Notes under the pieces: generated by a model
Databases searched by the model: none
The model's input: only the letters and a program-made list of their open reading frames with translations
Told to the model about the DNA's origin: nothing
Program-made: the position numbers and the translations under genes
NCBI RefSeq assembly: GCF_029667115.1
Contig: NZ_JARUIU010000001.1
Coordinates: 868,001-932,000 of the forward strand
Direction: 5' to 3'
Source: Jeotgalibacillus sp. ET6
GTDB taxonomy: Bacteria; Bacillota; Bacilli; Bacillales; Jeotgalibacillaceae
Length of the DNA: 64,000 bases
Part shown: piece by piece, positions 1 to 10,276 of the stretch
How positions within the stretch are numbered: position 1 is the stretch's first letter
Layout: each line of letters begins with the position of its first letter

Positions 1-607
1 CTAAAATTAAGCTGAGCAGCAGCATCGGGAACCCAATCACGTTTAGAATGAAGGATCCTTTTTCCAGCCTTGATAAATCTGTTATTCTCTGAAGCTTCTG
101 TCCCCATTTCTTTTGTTTCAGCATCCGATATTGCAAGAGATAGAGAATGGAAAAAACAACAGAGAGAGAAAATGCCCCGTATGATAATAATGCGATCGTG
201 ATGTGAATGAGCAGCAGCTCTGACATCAGTCTTTCTGCAGCAGCATTGGTTGATGCCTGTATAGGGGCAAATGTGTGAATAGCCATAAAAATAAAACCGA
301 TCACATTGACAAAAAAAACGGTGAAGTCTACACGCATCAGGCGATTAATCGCTAATGACAGTGTAACCAACACCCACGCATAAAAATAAATCCCTTCAAA
401 AAGGGTAAGAACAGGGACTCTTCCCGTTCTAATCATGTATAAAATTAAAAAGATTGTTTGAAGCACCCAAACAACTGCTAAAAGCCAGAAGGCAAGACGA
501 TTTGCCTTCTGGTTCTTTTGTAGAAAATCCATAAAATAGAGCAGGACACTTAAGGAATAAAGGATAATCATAACCTCATGGAGACGAGTCATTGACAATT
601 CAAACAT
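1..607 (-). CDS. hemX: HemX, cytochrome c assembly (CcsA-like) membrane protein, partial
   Basis: The gene is cut by the left edge of the window; about 202 N-terminal residues are visible, starting MFELSMTRLHEVMIILYS. The visible part is almost entirely hydrophobic, with several predicted membrane helices separated by short charged loops, as expected for the CcsA/HemX integral membrane family. It starts 14 nt after the hemA stop, with a GGGGG ribosome site upstream, so it is the second gene of a hemAX operon. In B. subtilis HemX lowers GluTR (HemA) abundance and is thought to act at the membrane. The function is taken from that family and the position; the C-terminus cannot be checked here. 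Confidence 0.88.
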   Translation of the reverse strand, partial: MFELSMTRLHEVMIILYSLSVLLYFMDFLQKNQKANRLAFWLLAVVWVLQTIFLILYMIRTGRVPVLTLFEGIYFYAWVLVTLSLAINRLMRVDFTVFFVNVIGFIFMAIHTFAPIQASTNAAAERLMSELLLIHITIALLSYGAFSLSVVFSILYLLQYRMLKQKKWGQKLQRITDLSRLEKGSFILNVIGFPMLLLSLIL

Positions 608-621
608 CTGTAATCCCCCGC

Positions 622-1977
622 TCAGGGCTGTAAGGAAAGCTGCGGTTCAGGCTTTGCCAACCAGTCTGATTCTTTTGCTTCTTCATCAGAAGTATGGAGT
701 GAGCCTTTTACCTGATCTTCCAGGTTAAAAATTTTCATGAAAAGCTCCAGCTTTTCATCTCCATCCGGTAAAGCCGCCAGTTCCTTCGCTTGTAAAATCG
801 GATCCTTTAACAGCTGATTAATAATGCTTTTAGTATGCTTGTTCAGGATTTTACGTTCCCGCTCGGTTAAACTTGGCATTTTCCGCTCTATGCTTTGCAT
901 GGTTTCAGCCTGAACTTCCAGGGCTTTTTCACGCAGTGCAGATATAACCGGCACCACACCAAGCATATTAAGCCATTCCTTAAAATTCACGATCGTTTCT
1001 TCCACCATGATTTCAATCGCTTCAGCGGCCTGTTTTCGCTCTGCAAGATTCGCTTGAACGATTCCTTCCAAATCATCAATATCATATAGAAATACATTAT
1101 CAAGCTCATTGATTGCAGGATCAAGATCCCGTGGAACTGCAATGTCCACCATGAAAAATGGACGGCCTTTTCGCATCCGTTCTACATATGTCATCGCTTC
1201 TTTATCAATCAGTGCATCTTTTGAACCGGTGGAAGTAATTAAAATATCAGCTTCCATCAGCGCGCACTGCAGCTCACGCATTTCTTTGGCCTGTCCTTCA
1301 AACTTAGCTGCCAGCGCCTGAGCTTTTTCAAAAGTACGATTAATGACAGTAATCTTGGTAGCACCGCTGCCTTGCAGGTTTTGTATGGCCAGTTCTCCCA
1401 TTTTCCCTGCACCAAGAATCAGAACATGCTTTTTATTTAAGTCACCGAAAATTTTCTTAGCTAGCTCTACAGCAGCATACGAAACAGAAACGGCGTTTGA
1501 CGCAATATCTGTTTCAGAATGAGCTTTTTTCGCAAGTGTGATGGATTGCTTGAACAATTCATTAAAAACTGTGCCCGTAGCACCCACCTGCTGGGCAGTA
1601 AAAAAGCTTTTGCGAACCTGGCCAAGAATCTGTGTTTCTCCGACGATCATCGAATCCAGGCCGCAGCTCACTTTAAATAAGTGCTCCATCGCACCATCTT
1701 TTTCATATATAAATAAATAAGGACTGAACTCTTCCTTACTTATGCCGAACCAATTTGCTAAAAAATCTTTTATATAATAACGACCTGTATGAAGCTGATC
1801 CACGACTGCGTAAATTTCTGTACGGTTGCACGTAGATACAATCACGTTTTCCAGAATGCTTTTTTTAGTCTGCAGAGACTCCATTGCATGCTGAAGATCC
1901 GCTTCCTGAAAAGAAAGACGCTCTCTTATCTCAACAGGGGCCGTTTTGTAATTCAACCCTACCACTATAATGTGCAT
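622..1977 (-). CDS. hemA: Glutamyl-tRNA reductase
   Basis: This is the first committed enzyme of C5-pathway tetrapyrrole synthesis: it reduces glutamyl-tRNA(Glu) to glutamate-1-semialdehyde with NADPH. The protein has 451 residues, the family's normal size. The N-terminal catalytic domain holds the nucleophilic Cys at about residue 50 in [10 protein letters not shown] Rossmann NADPH domain has GAGKMGE at about 189-195, and the C-terminus is a helical dimerisation domain. HemX follows after 14 nt, and more hem genes probably lie beyond the window. The 555 bp upstream include a possible promoter and a 43-bp inverted repeat (2098-2140) that could influence expression. Confidence 0.97.
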   Translation of the reverse strand: MHIIVVGLNYKTAPVEIRERLSFQEADLQHAMESLQTKKSILENVIVSTCNRTEIYAVVDQLHTGRYYIKDFLANWFGISKEEFSPYLFIYEKDGAMEHLFKVSCGLDSMIVGETQILGQVRKSFFTAQQVGATGTVFNELFKQSITLAKKAHSETDIASNAVSVSYAAVELAKKIFGDLNKKHVLILGAGKMGELAIQNLQGSGATKITVINRTFEKAQALAAKFEGQAKEMRELQCALMEADILITSTGSKDALIDKEAMTYVERMRKGRPFFMVDIAVPRDLDPAINELDNVFLYDIDDLEGIVQANLAERKQAAEAIEIMVEETIVNFKEWLNMLGVVPVISALREKALEVQAETMQSIERKMPSLTERERKILNKHTKSIINQLLKDPILQAKELAALPDGDEKLELFMKIFNLEDQVKGSLHTSDEEAKESDWLAKPEPQLSLQP

Positions 1978-2097
1978 GTTTTGAATGACACCCCCACCAT
2001 TTAATCATTACTTCTATTATAACACGTCAAAATCTGTGCCATTGTTTCAAATGTGAACATCCCTTGAAACCACTTTCGACACTGTTGGTCACGTTTT

Positions 2098-2140
2098 CAC
2101 ATAATGCACAGGAATACTGCCTGCATCGCACCATTATGTG
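2098..2140. repeat. Inverted repeat in the hemA upstream region
   Basis: Perfect 9-bp arms CACATAATG (2098-2106) and CATTATGTG (2132-2140) enclose a second short stem, CAGG...CCTG. On the minus strand it lies about 120 nt before the hemA start. A possible sigma-A promoter for hemA (TTGAAA, 17 bp, TACTCT) lies just upstream, so the repeat would fall in the leader RNA. It does not resemble a PerR or Fur box. It could be an operator or an RNA hairpin. Confidence 0.5.
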
Positions 2141-2340
2141 ACAGTTATCTCTTTTCTAGAGTACCAAAGTGTAAAGATTGTTTCAACAGATCGGCTCAAT
2201 TTCCAAGACCTTACCTCGTATAGCTATTATTGCCTAGGATGAAATCATTAAACCCATCCTTATGTAATTTTTTCTGACAGATCATTATTCCTTTTAATTA
2301 AACAATAATAGTGTGGAAGGGATCTTCTGAAAATGGTACT

Positions 2341-2490
2341 AAAAAGAGGCTGGACATACATCATGTCTCAGCCTAGTTGACCGGTTCGCTGCGTTTTTGA
2401 AGGGAACTCATCAGGAAAGCCGGTGAGCTTTCAAGGGATATGACCTTCAAAGCATCACTTGCAGTTATATTCTGCTGAAGCCGCCCCATT
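2341..2490 (-). repeat. Decayed copy (A) of the 3'-UTR repeat family, after ysxC
   Basis: Read on the minus strand, this lies about 40 nt after the ysxC stop and ends in the hairpin AGGCTGAGACA...ATGTCCAGCCT followed by CTTTTTAG. The terminator half and the conserved GAACCGGTCAA are clear; the body is diverged from the other copies and the 5' end is hard to place. It probably terminates the lonA-ysxC transcript. The rest of 1978-2532 holds the hemA promoter region and no gene. Confidence 0.7.
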
Positions 2491-2532
2491 TACACCAGCC
2501 ATATTTTATTCCATAGCTATATTTCTGATAAA

Positions 2533-3123
2533 TTATGAATCACTCATTTGTTTCGTAATAAATCTCCATGCTTCTTCTTTTCCTAATCCGGTTTCAGATG
2601 AAAACATAATTAATTCGTCACCGTCTTCTACTTGCATTTCACGTCTCGTTATACTCATGTGCTTTTGCCATTTTCCTTTAGGAATTTTATCAGCTTTGGT
2701 TGCAACAATCAGACATGGAATATCAAAATGCTTTAAAAAGTCATACATCATCACATCATCTTTTGTTGGAGGGTGCCGCAAATCAACAATCAGAACAACA
2801 GCTTTTAATGGCTGGCGGTCAGTCATGTATGTCTCAATCATTTTCCCCCAAGCTGCACGTTCTGTTTTTGATACCTTTGCGTAACCATAGCCAGGCACAT
2901 CAACAAAATAAAGCATTTCATTAAGCAAATAAAAATTCAGTGTCTGGGTTTTCCCCGGCTTTGATGAAATTCTAGCAAGGGATTTCCGGTTGATCATCTT
3001 ATTGATAAATGAAGATTTGCCAACATTTGAACGCCCAGCAAGAGCGAACTCAGGAAGTCCGCCCTCTGGGTATTGTTCTGGTTTAACTGCGCTTATAACG
3101 ATCTCTGATTTAGTTATTTTCAT
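2533..3123 (-). CDS. ysxC: Ribosome biogenesis GTPase YsxC/EngB
   Basis: An essential GTPase of the TRAFAC class needed for late 50S subunit assembly. The protein has 196 residues with G1 GRSNVGKS at 30-37, G3 DVPG at 75-78 and G4 TKAD at 142-145. The start codon overlaps the lonA stop in an ATGA arrangement, so the two genes are translationally coupled, as in B. subtilis. The ribosome site is weak (GGTGATG), which fits coupling. Repeat copy A downstream supplies the terminator. Confidence 0.97.
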   Translation of the reverse strand: MKITKSEIVISAVKPEQYPEGGLPEFALAGRSNVGKSSFINKMINRKSLARISSKPGKTQTLNFYLLNEMLYFVDVPGYGYAKVSKTERAAWGKMIETYMTDRQPLKAVVLIVDLRHPPTKDDVMMYDFLKHFDIPCLIVATKADKIPKGKWQKHMSITRREMQVEDGDELIMFSSETGLGKEEAWRFITKQMSDS

Positions 3124-5444
3124 TTTTCATCACCAACTAATGCCCGTTCAAGTACTTCGTCCACATGTGAAACAAGTATAAAGGTTAATTCGTTACGTAT
3201 GCTTTCCGGAATATCATCTATATCCCGTTCATTATCCTTTGGAATAATAATCGTCGTTAAGCCTGCGCGATGAGCACTCAGAGATTTTTCTTTTAATCCT
3301 CCGATTGGCAATACTCTTCCTCTAAGGGTTACTTCGCCAGTCATGCCAATTTCTCTTCGTATCGGGCGATTGGTTAAAGCGGAAACGAGAGCTGTCACGA
3401 TCGTGATTCCGGCAGAAGGACCATCCTTTGGTACAGCACCTTCTGGCACATGTATGTGTATATCATATTTTTCATGGAATTGTTCTTCAAGATTTAACTC
3501 TCTGGCCTTGGAGCGCACAAATGAAAAGGCAGTTTGTGCCGATTCTTTCATGACATCGCCAAGTTTTCCCGTCAGGACAAGCTTTCCTTTTCCGGGTGAT
3601 AAGGACACTTCAATTTGGAGCGTGTCTCCGCCAACAGTTGTGTAAGCAAGTCCAGTTGCAACTCCGATCTGATCCTCTGTTTCTGCCTGACCGTAGCGGA
3701 ACTTTCGTTTACCGAGAAAATCAGCGAGACTGTTTGATGTCACGACAACCCGTTTTTTGTCTCCGCTGACGATAATTTTTGCTGTTTTCCTGCTGATGGT
3801 GGCAAGCTGGCGTTCTAAGCCGCGGACACCGGCTTCCCGTGTATGGTACCGCACAATTTCCTGTACTGCATCGTCACGAAGCTGAAGCTTGCTTTTTGTT
3901 AAACCATGCTCCTTTAACTGTTTAGGAAGCAGATGATCTTTAGCAATATTGACCTTTTCCTGTTCTGTGTAACCCGCAATGTTGATAATCTCCATCCGGT
4001 CTCTCAATGGCCCAGGAATAGTTGACAGATTGTTTGCTGTGGCGATAAACAGCACTTTTGAAAGATCGTAGGGCTCTTCAATGTAATGGTCGGAGAATGA
4101 ATTGTTTTGTTCAGGATCAAGCACCTCAAGCATGGCTGAAGAAGGGTCTCCCCTGAAATCATTTGACATTTTATCAATTTCATCCAGTAGAAATACCGGA
4201 TTTACGGTGGTCGCTTTTTTCATTCCCTGAATAATACGCCCCGGCATTGCTCCAACATACGTCCTGCGGTGTCCACGTATTTCTGACTCATCCCGCACTC
4301 CTCCAAGCGATACACGAACAAACTTGCGGCCAATGGATTCTGCAATAGAGCGCGCCAAACTTGTCTTACCAACTCCAGGAGGTCCTGCCAGGCAAAGAAT
4401 CGGTCCTTTAAGAGACTTCGTCAGCTGCTGCACTGCCAAATATTCTAAAACGCGTTCTTTCACTTTCTCAAGTCCATAATGGTCGCGGTTTAAAATTTCT
4501 TCAGCACGTTTAATGTCCAGATCATCCGAAGTTGATTTGGTCCACGGGACCTGAATAAGCCAGTCAATGTAATTTCGAATTACTGAGCTTTCTGCAGAAG
4601 TAGAAGGGATTTTTTCATATCGATCCAGCTCCTTCATTGCTATTTTAAGCACATTTTCCGGCATTTCGGCTTTCTTTATTTTTTCGGCTAAATCCGCTAC
4701 TTCACCTGATTTGCCGTCTTTATCTCCTAATTCTTTCTGGATCGCTTTCATCTGTTCACGCAGATAATATTCTTTTTGAGTGCGTTCCATTGATTTTTTA
4801 ACGCGCTGCCCTATTTTCTTCTCAAGACTCAGCACTTCTTTTTCGTTATTAATGGTTTCAATAACACGTGTAATTCTTTTTTTAATATCTGTTGTATTAA
4901 GAAGCTCCTGTTTCAGCTTTAGCTTTAACGGAAGATGAGATGCAATAATATCTGCAAGTCTTCCCGGTTCTTCTATGTCGGTCACCGTGTTTAACGTTTC
5001 TGTGGATACTTTCTTGGACAGATTGATGTACTGTTCAAAGTAATCGGTCAGCGTTCTCATTAGTGCTTCCAGTTCAGCTGTTTTATCTGGCGAATCCGGA
5101 ACGGTTTCCACTTCTACTGTGTAGTGGGTTGATTCATCAAGGAATGATGTGATCTTCGCACGTTCCAATCCTTCTACCAGCACACGAATCGTACCGTTTG
5201 GCAGCTTTAGCATTTGCTTTACCTTCGTTAGAGTTCCCATAGAATAAAGGTCTGTCTGTTCAGGCTGATCTACTGTCATATCTTTTTGGGTGGAAAGAAA
5301 AATTAAGTGGTCATCCATCATTGCTTTTTCAAGAGCCTGCACAGACCGTTCTCTGCCTACATCCAAATGCAGGACCATTGTCGGGTACACAAGCAGTCCT
5401 CTCAGGGGAAGCAGCGGTACGGTATGGTTGTTCTTTTCTGACAT
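3120..5444 (-). CDS. lonA: ATP-dependent protease Lon (LonA)
   Basis: A cytoplasmic AAA+ serine protease that degrades misfolded and regulatory proteins as a hexamer. The 774 residues match B. subtilis LonA in length. The N-terminal substrate domain runs to about 200. The AAA+ module has Walker A GPPGVGKT at 354-361 and Walker B FLLDEIDK. The protease domain has the catalytic Ser at about 677 in KDGPSAG and Lys at about 720. A strong site, GGAGGTG, precedes the ATG. No lonB gene lies between lonA and clpX, unlike B. subtilis. A short inverted repeat, ACCTGA/TCAGGT, sits between 5470 and 5500 in the leader. Confidence 0.98.
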   Translation of the reverse strand: MSEKNNHTVPLLPLRGLLVYPTMVLHLDVGRERSVQALEKAMMDDHLIFLSTQKDMTVDQPEQTDLYSMGTLTKVKQMLKLPNGTIRVLVEGLERAKITSFLDESTHYTVEVETVPDSPDKTAELEALMRTLTDYFEQYINLSKKVSTETLNTVTDIEEPGRLADIIASHLPLKLKLKQELLNTTDIKKRITRVIETINNEKEVLSLEKKIGQRVKKSMERTQKEYYLREQMKAIQKELGDKDGKSGEVADLAEKIKKAEMPENVLKIAMKELDRYEKIPSTSAESSVIRNYIDWLIQVPWTKSTSDDLDIKRAEEILNRDHYGLEKVKERVLEYLAVQQLTKSLKGPILCLAGPPGVGKTSLARSIAESIGRKFVRVSLGGVRDESEIRGHRRTYVGAMPGRIIQGMKKATTVNPVFLLDEIDKMSNDFRGDPSSAMLEVLDPEQNNSFSDHYIEEPYDLSKVLFIATANNLSTIPGPLRDRMEIINIAGYTEQEKVNIAKDHLLPKQLKEHGLTKSKLQLRDDAVQEIVRYHTREAGVRGLERQLATISRKTAKIIVSGDKKRVVVTSNSLADFLGKRKFRYGQAETEDQIGVATGLAYTTVGGDTLQIEVSLSPGKGKLVLTGKLGDVMKESAQTAFSFVRSKARELNLEEQFHEKYDIHIHVPEGAVPKDGPSAGITIVTALVSALTNRPIRREIGMTGEVTLRGRVLPIGGLKEKSLSAHRAGLTTIIIPKDNERDIDDIPESIRNELTFILVSHVDEVLERALVGDEK

Positions 5445-5584
5445 TAAAACTGCACCTCCGTTATTGTAAGACCTGATTCATTTTTCATGTCAGGTACATT
5501 TGTTTACTCGATTAAAATAAATTAAATGATGTAGTTACTGTACCCTTTTCTAGGGGTCAGCATCCATGATCATGCTTATAATGG

Positions 5585-5623
5585 CAAAAAAAACTGACTC
5601 GATAGTGGGTCTAACGAGTCAGC
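5585..5623 (-). terminator. Intrinsic terminator after clpX
   Basis: On the minus strand the stem GGCTGACTCG...CGAGTCAG is followed by eight T. It closes the clpX transcript, so lonA-ysxC needs its own promoter in 5445-5580. Confidence 0.85.
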
Positions 5624-5641
5624 CTCTATATTCCTTCAATT

Positions 5642-6913
5642 TTAAGCAGAAGTTTTCTGTTCATCACTTGGGCCGATTTTTGTACCATCTTCTAGGACAA
5701 GAATAGGACGTTCATTGCGTTCAACTGTTTCCTGGGTGATGATACATTTTTTTATATCTTCACGGGAAGGCAGATCGAACATGACATCAAGCATGATATT
5801 TTCAATAATGGAGCGAAGTCCCCGAGCTCCTGTTTTGCGCTCAATGGCGTTGCGGGAAATCTCAAGAAGTGCACCTTCTTCAAATTCAAGCTCTACATCG
5901 TCAAGTTCAAGCATTTTCTGGTACTGCTTCACTAAAGCATTTTTTGGCTGTGTCAAAATAGAAACCAACGCTTCTTCATCAAGCTGTTCAAGAGTAGCTG
6001 TGACCGGAAGACGGCCGATAAACTCAGGGATTAATCCGAATTTCAAAAGGTCCTCAGGTACAAGCTTAGCAAGCAGTTCTCTTTCTTTCACATCGCCTTT
6101 GTTTGGATCTGATCCAAAACCAATGACTTTTTGACCAAGACGCCGTTTTACAATCTGGTCCACCCCGTCAAATGCTCCTCCACAAATAAAGAGGATGTTG
6201 GTTGTATCAATCTGGATGAATTCCTGATGAGGATGCTTTCGTCCACCTTGTGGGGGAACGCTTGCTGTTGTTCCTTCAAGAATTTTAAGCAATGCCTGCT
6301 GCACCCCTTCACCTGAAACATCCCGGGTAATAGACGGATTTTCGGATTTACGGGCCACTTTATCAATTTCATCAATGTATATAATACCTTTTTCAGCACG
6401 CTCTACATCGTAATCAGCCGATTGAATCAGCTTGAGCAGGATATTTTCAACATCCTCCCCTACATACCCGGCTTCGGTCAGAGACGTTGCATCTGCAATT
6501 GCAAACGGTACATTTAATATGCGGGCTAAGGTCTGCGCCAGAAGCGTTTTACCTGAACCAGTCGGTCCAATCAGGCAAATATTACTTTTTGACAGCTCTA
6601 CATCGTCCACTTTGCTGTTTGAATTAATCCGTTTATAATGATTATATACAGCTACAGAAAGAGATTTCTTTGCTCTTTCCTGGCCAATCACGTATTCATC
6701 AAGTATGCCCAGGATTTCCTTCGGCTTGGGAACATCTTTAAATTCCACTTCTTCTTCCGTACCCAGCTCTTCTTCTACGATTTCTGTGCAAAGCTCGATA
6801 CATTCATCACAAATATATACGCCTGGACCCGCAACTAATTTACGAACCTGCTCCTGCGTTTTTCCACAAAAAGAACATTTAAGCTGTCCTTTTTCATCAT
6901 TAAATTTAAACAT
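5642..6913 (-). CDS. clpX: ATP-dependent Clp protease ATP-binding subunit ClpX
   Basis: The unfoldase partner of ClpP. I take the ATG at 6913 (MFKFNDEKG, 423 residues), because it matches family starts and has AAGGGGTG six bases upstream; a GTG three codons earlier is part of that site. The N-terminal zinc-binding domain has Cys 13, 16, 35 and 38. The AAA+ domain has Walker A GPTGSGKT at 116-123, followed by Walker B IYIDEIDK and the GARGLR sensor-2 region. A good sigma-A promoter lies at 6941-6969 and a terminator follows, so the gene is probably monocistronic. Confidence 0.98.
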   Translation of the reverse strand: MFKFNDEKGQLKCSFCGKTQEQVRKLVAGPGVYICDECIELCTEIVEEELGTEEEVEFKDVPKPKEILGILDEYVIGQERAKKSLSVAVYNHYKRINSNSKVDDVELSKSNICLIGPTGSGKTLLAQTLARILNVPFAIADATSLTEAGYVGEDVENILLKLIQSADYDVERAEKGIIYIDEIDKVARKSENPSITRDVSGEGVQQALLKILEGTTASVPPQGGRKHPHQEFIQIDTTNILFICGGAFDGVDQIVKRRLGQKVIGFGSDPNKGDVKERELLAKLVPEDLLKFGLIPEFIGRLPVTATLEQLDEEALVSILTQPKNALVKQYQKMLELDDVELEFEEGALLEISRNAIERKTGARGLRSIIENIMLDVMFDLPSREDIKKCIITQETVERNERPILVLEDGTKIGPSDEQKTSA

Positions 6914-6940
6914 TACGTTCACCCCTTATTTCAAACTCAT

Positions 6941-6969
6941 ATCATACTTGTGATGCACATTTATGACAA
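6941..6969 (-). promoter_or_regulatory. Sigma-A promoter of clpX
   Basis: On the minus strand, -35 TTGTCA (6969-6964) and -10 TATGAT (6946-6941) are separated by 17 bp, 28 nt before the clpX ATG. Confidence 0.75.
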
Positions 6970-7118
6970 GTATTATGCTCTTATTCTGTACACCTTCATG
7001 CAAAAACAGCTTATATTAAAATTGTAACACAGCGGTTAATGAGACGGAAATATCATGAACTGTACAATATGCAGATGTGTGCTTTGTCCAAAGGACTATG
7101 TAAAATTGATATGTATGT

Positions 7119-7147
7119 AGAAAACAAGGCACGAATACCTTCGCGCC
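7119..7147 (-). terminator. Intrinsic terminator after tig
   Basis: Minus-strand stem GGCGCGAA/TTCGTGCC with loop GGTA, followed by TTGTTTTC, 36 nt after the tig stop. Confidence 0.7.
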
Positions 7148-7182
7148 CTGCATTTCTATATATATTATTACCTTACGTAAAA

Positions 7183-8475
7183 TTATGCAACTGTTTGACT
7201 GTTGTCAACAAGAAAATCGATCGCTTTTTGCATTTTCAGATCATTTTCAAGTACTTCTGTAGATCCGCCCAGAGCCGTTTTAATCTGCTCAACTGACATA
7301 CCAAACTGCTCAGTCATTTTGCTTAGTTCGTTTTCAACATCTTCTTCTGTTACTGTGATGTTTTCAGCTTCTGCAATGGCTTCAAGAGTAAGATTTGTAC
7401 GAACGCGTTTCGCTGCATCTTCTTTCATTTGACCTCGAAGAGCTTCTTCGTCCTGGCCGCTGAACTGGAAGTAAAGCTCAAGGTTCATGCCTTGAGAAGA
7501 CAGGCGCTGTTCAAATTCCTGAAGCATACGGTCGACTTCAGTTGTAATCATTGCTTCTGGAACATCAATTTCTGCGTTTTGAGATGCCTGCTCCAATAAA
7601 GAATCGCGAAGAGCTGCTTCAGAAGTGTTTTTCTTTTCTTCTTCCAGGCGGGCTCTTGTTTTTTCTTTAAGCTGATCAAGTGTCTCCACTTCTTCGTCGT
7701 CTGTTTCTTTTGCAAACTCATCATCAAGAGATGGAAGCTCTTTAGCTTTAATTTCGTGAACTTTCACTTTGAACACTGCAGGTTTTCCGGCAAGTTCTTC
7801 AGCATGGTATTCTTCTGGGAAAGAAACTTCAACATCCTTTTCTTCTCCGGCAGAAAGACCAACAAGCTGTTCTTCAAAGCCCGGAATAAATGAACCCGAA
7901 CCAATTTCAAGAGAATAGTTTTCCGCTTGTCCGCCTTCAAACGCTTCTCCATCAACGAATCCTTCAAAATCAAGAGTAACAGTGTCGCCGTTTTCGATTG
8001 CACCTTCTTCTTTCACAACAAGCTCTGCCTGGCGCTCCTGAAGAGTTTTCAATTCAGCTGCAACATCGTCTTCAGTTACTTCTGTTTCCATTTTTTCCAC
8101 TTCAAGTCCTTTGTATTCACCTAATTTAACTTCAGGCTTCACAATAACTTTCGCAGTGAAAATAAGCTCTTTGCCTTTTTCCATTTGCTCTACATCAATT
8201 TCTGGACGGTCTACCGGCTGAATGCCAGCTTCCTCTACAGCATTTGCATAGGCTTCAGGAAGAATCAGGTCAAGTGCGTCCTGATAAAGAGATTCCACAC
8301 CGAAACGTTTTTCAAACATCTGACGCGGCATTTTTCCTTTACGGAAGCCAGGTACATTAATTTGCTTAACGACCTTTTTAAATGCATCATCTAATCCTTT
8401 GTTTACAGTTTCAGCATTAACTTCTACAGTTAATACTCCAACATTTCCTTCTTGTTTTTCCCATTTTGCTGACAT
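7183..8475 (-). CDS. tig: Trigger factor (ribosome-associated chaperone, peptidyl-prolyl isomerase)
   Basis: The protein binds ribosomal protein L23 at the tunnel exit and shields nascent chains. I choose the ATG at 8475 ([11 protein letters not shown], 430 residues) with GGAGGG upstream; a seven-codon extension is open but has no site. The N-terminal ribosome-binding signature is GFRKGKMPR. An FKBP-type domain follows at roughly 160-245 ([10 protein letters not shown]...), then the long helical C-terminal arms rich in Glu and Lys. It has its own promoter (8586-8613) and terminator. Confidence 0.97.
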   Translation of the reverse strand: MSAKWEKQEGNVGVLTVEVNAETVNKGLDDAFKKVVKQINVPGFRKGKMPRQMFEKRFGVESLYQDALDLILPEAYANAVEEAGIQPVDRPEIDVEQMEKGKELIFTAKVIVKPEVKLGEYKGLEVEKMETEVTEDDVAAELKTLQERQAELVVKEEGAIENGDTVTLDFEGFVDGEAFEGGQAENYSLEIGSGSFIPGFEEQLVGLSAGEEKDVEVSFPEEYHAEELAGKPAVFKVKVHEIKAKELPSLDDEFAKETDDEEVETLDQLKEKTRARLEEEKKNTSEAALRDSLLEQASQNAEIDVPEAMITTEVDRMLQEFEQRLSSQGMNLELYFQFSGQDEEALRGQMKEDAAKRVRTNLTLEAIAEAENITVTEEDVENELSKMTEQFGMSVEQIKTALGGSTEVLENDLKMQKAIDFLVDNSQTVA

Positions 8476-8585
8476 ACTCAATTCCCTCCAACACATCTAT
8501 AGTAATTTAATGGTCACGCTTTTTCAGCGGTGATACGTTGACTTTGTGCTTTTTGGCATCATAAGCTCCATTATGCAACCATTGT

Positions 8586-8613
8586 ATTATAACATAGGAT
8601 AACACTCTTTCAA
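8586..8613 (-). promoter_or_regulatory. Sigma-A promoter of tig
   Basis: Minus strand: -35 TTGAAA (8613-8608), 16-bp spacer, perfect -10 TATAAT (8591-8586). It lies immediately after the ysoA stop. Confidence 0.75.
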
Positions 8614-8628
8614 CAGCTACGCATCAGT

Positions 8629-9600
8629 TCATATAATGGGAACCATTTCTAATGTTTCAATCTCGTCTGCGATCCCGTTCGTTTCGAGCTCATTCCATTC
8701 CATCTCAAGTCCCATATACCTTTCACCTAAGTGCAAGTACGCTTTGGCAATAATGGACGGATCCTGCTCTGCCCACGAATACGGATAAAGAAGAAAAAGA
8801 TGTCTTCTCATCAAGTCAACTGCCAATTCAACAAGATTCGGATCTTCGTGACCCGCTTCATTTTGAATACGTGTCAGCACCTCTTCAAATCGTTCTGATT
8901 CAAACGGCTCGTTTAACGTTGAGGGGTTTATCTCTTTTTTTCTTCCCCATTTTTCTATAAGAACACTGGCCTGCACTCCTTGTTCTCTTAAAATGTTCAG
9001 CAGCATGGTTTTAATAAAAGGGTGTGTTTGCTTTAGTTGTATGGCATCAATCAGAGATTCCTTTATAGGGTGAATGTTCTGTTTTGAAAGGTTTGCCACC
9101 TGCACCATTTGCTGCTCAAGATCTTTTTGCAGAATGAAAGATTGAAAGGAGTTTTCTTCAAGCTGATCCTCCTGGTCCTGCTTATGGCTGATGGACAGCA
9201 GATGCTCAAAGCGATCTCTTCGCTCATAAGAAAGCACGCCTTCATCCAGGACAGTCTGAATTGTCTCTGCAATCTCGTCATGCTCCCTCAGTTGAAATAG
9301 ATTCATAATGTATAACTCAAGGGTTTCCTCATAGTCTCCTATTCCTTCATGAAGCATTTTACCGCACAGTTCTTTTGCTTCTGTCCATTTGTGATCCTCA
9401 TATAAAGCGACCGCAAGAGAGGTCAGAGTGACAGAATCCTCCTGATCCAAAGCATAGGCATCTTTGAGCAATTGTATAGCTTCTGCATGATGCTGTTCCT
9501 GCAGCTTCTCAAGTCCTTTTTCTATTAGTCTGTCTTTTAACTGCGGAAAAGGGACAACTTTTTGATCGTCTGATTTCTTTTTACCTGGACGTTTGGCCAC
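8629..9600 (-). CDS. ysoA: TPR-repeat protein (YsoA-like)
   Basis: A 323-residue cytoplasmic protein of unknown biochemical role. After a basic N-terminus (MAKRPGKKKSDD) there are helical repeats of TPR type at roughly residues 25-130, for example GLEKLQEQHHAEAIQLLKDA followed by VTLTSLAVALYEDHKWTEA. The C-terminal half is helical and acidic. Its place directly upstream of tig is the same as ysoA in B. subtilis, which supports the name. TPR repeats suggest protein-protein contact; no partner can be read from the sequence. Confidence 0.8.
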   Translation of the reverse strand: MAKRPGKKKSDDQKVVPFPQLKDRLIEKGLEKLQEQHHAEAIQLLKDAYALDQEDSVTLTSLAVALYEDHKWTEAKELCGKMLHEGIGDYEETLELYIMNLFQLREHDEIAETIQTVLDEGVLSYERRDRFEHLLSISHKQDQEDQLEENSFQSFILQKDLEQQMVQVANLSKQNIHPIKESLIDAIQLKQTHPFIKTMLLNILREQGVQASVLIEKWGRKKEINPSTLNEPFESERFEEVLTRIQNEAGHEDPNLVELAVDLMRRHLFLLYPYSWAEQDPSIIAKAYLHLGERYMGLEMEWNELETNGIADEIETLEMVPII

Positions 9601-9763
9601 GGATCATACACCCTTCCGATATTGTAAGTGATTTGAGTTTAGCATGAGTACTGCTAAAAACCAAAACGGAAAGCTGTACAATTAATAAAACAATTTATGG
9701 GTGTTGAATAAGAGAAGCCTCTTCTTGAATTTACCGGCTTGAAAAGACCTCTCGTATAATCGT

Positions 9764-10057
9764 TTATTTTGAAAAAATCTCTCCCACTACCCACATGAAA
9801 AACGGAGCAACAAGACCGATGGACCATTTAAAACGGGTTTCCAGCGCCTGCAGGTCTCTGGTATTCACCTGACCGTCTTTTGCGACTTCCTTCGCTTTCC
9901 CTTCTGCCTGATCTGCAAGCTGGTAGGCATCGTCAGCAAGCTTTTCAATTCTCAATATTGTCGTCTGTTTTTCGTCAAGCCGCACTATCCAGTTTTCAAG
10001 CTTTCTAATTTCTTCCGACATTTTTTTCAGTTCTTCACTTTGAAATTGCTCATTCAT
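9764..10057 (-). CDS. Small coiled-coil membrane protein, hemolysin XhlA-like
   Basis: I choose the ATG at 10057 (MNEQFQSEELKKMSEEIRKL, 97 residues) because GGGGGTG stands eight bases upstream; the longer reading frame lacks a site. Residues 5-60 form a charged heptad-type coiled coil, followed by about 20 residues ending in one C-terminal membrane helix (WSIGLVAPFFMWVVGEIF). This layout matches XhlA-type proteins, which accompany phage holins and lysins. No holin or endolysin is nearby. It follows the sigma-like gene on the same strand after about 220 bp, so the two may be expressed together. The family assignment rests on layout only. Confidence 0.6.
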   Translation of the reverse strand: MNEQFQSEELKKMSEEIRKLENWIVRLDEKQTTILRIEKLADDAYQLADQAEGKAKEVAKDGQVNTRDLQALETRFKWSIGLVAPFFMWVVGEIFSK

Positions 10058-10276
10058 ATCCTGCACCCCCGGTATCATTTTGATGTTGCACTGTACATTC
10101 ATTAGCAATCTATCATTCACGCAACCTGCGAATATATGTTTGTAGGATCAAAGCATTGTTTTACTATTTTGCCAGATCAACGGTTTAAAACTGGGCTCTC
10201 CTGTGTATAATGAATTATGGGATGTGTTTCTGTTTAGAGTTGCACATTCTTCATCGGGCGGTCATCCGGTGTTCGA

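Noticed and set aside
2280-2340. Possible hemA operator of PerR type
   Set aside because: AT-rich but no match to the TTATAATNATTATAA consensus.
2459-2884. Plus-strand open frame of 141 codons
   Set aside because: It is antisense to ysxC, has no ribosome site and its composition is that of a reversed coding frame.
5715-6134. Plus-strand Ser-rich open frame inside clpX
   Set aside because: Mirror of the clpX coding frame; Ser-rich composition is typical of such shadows.
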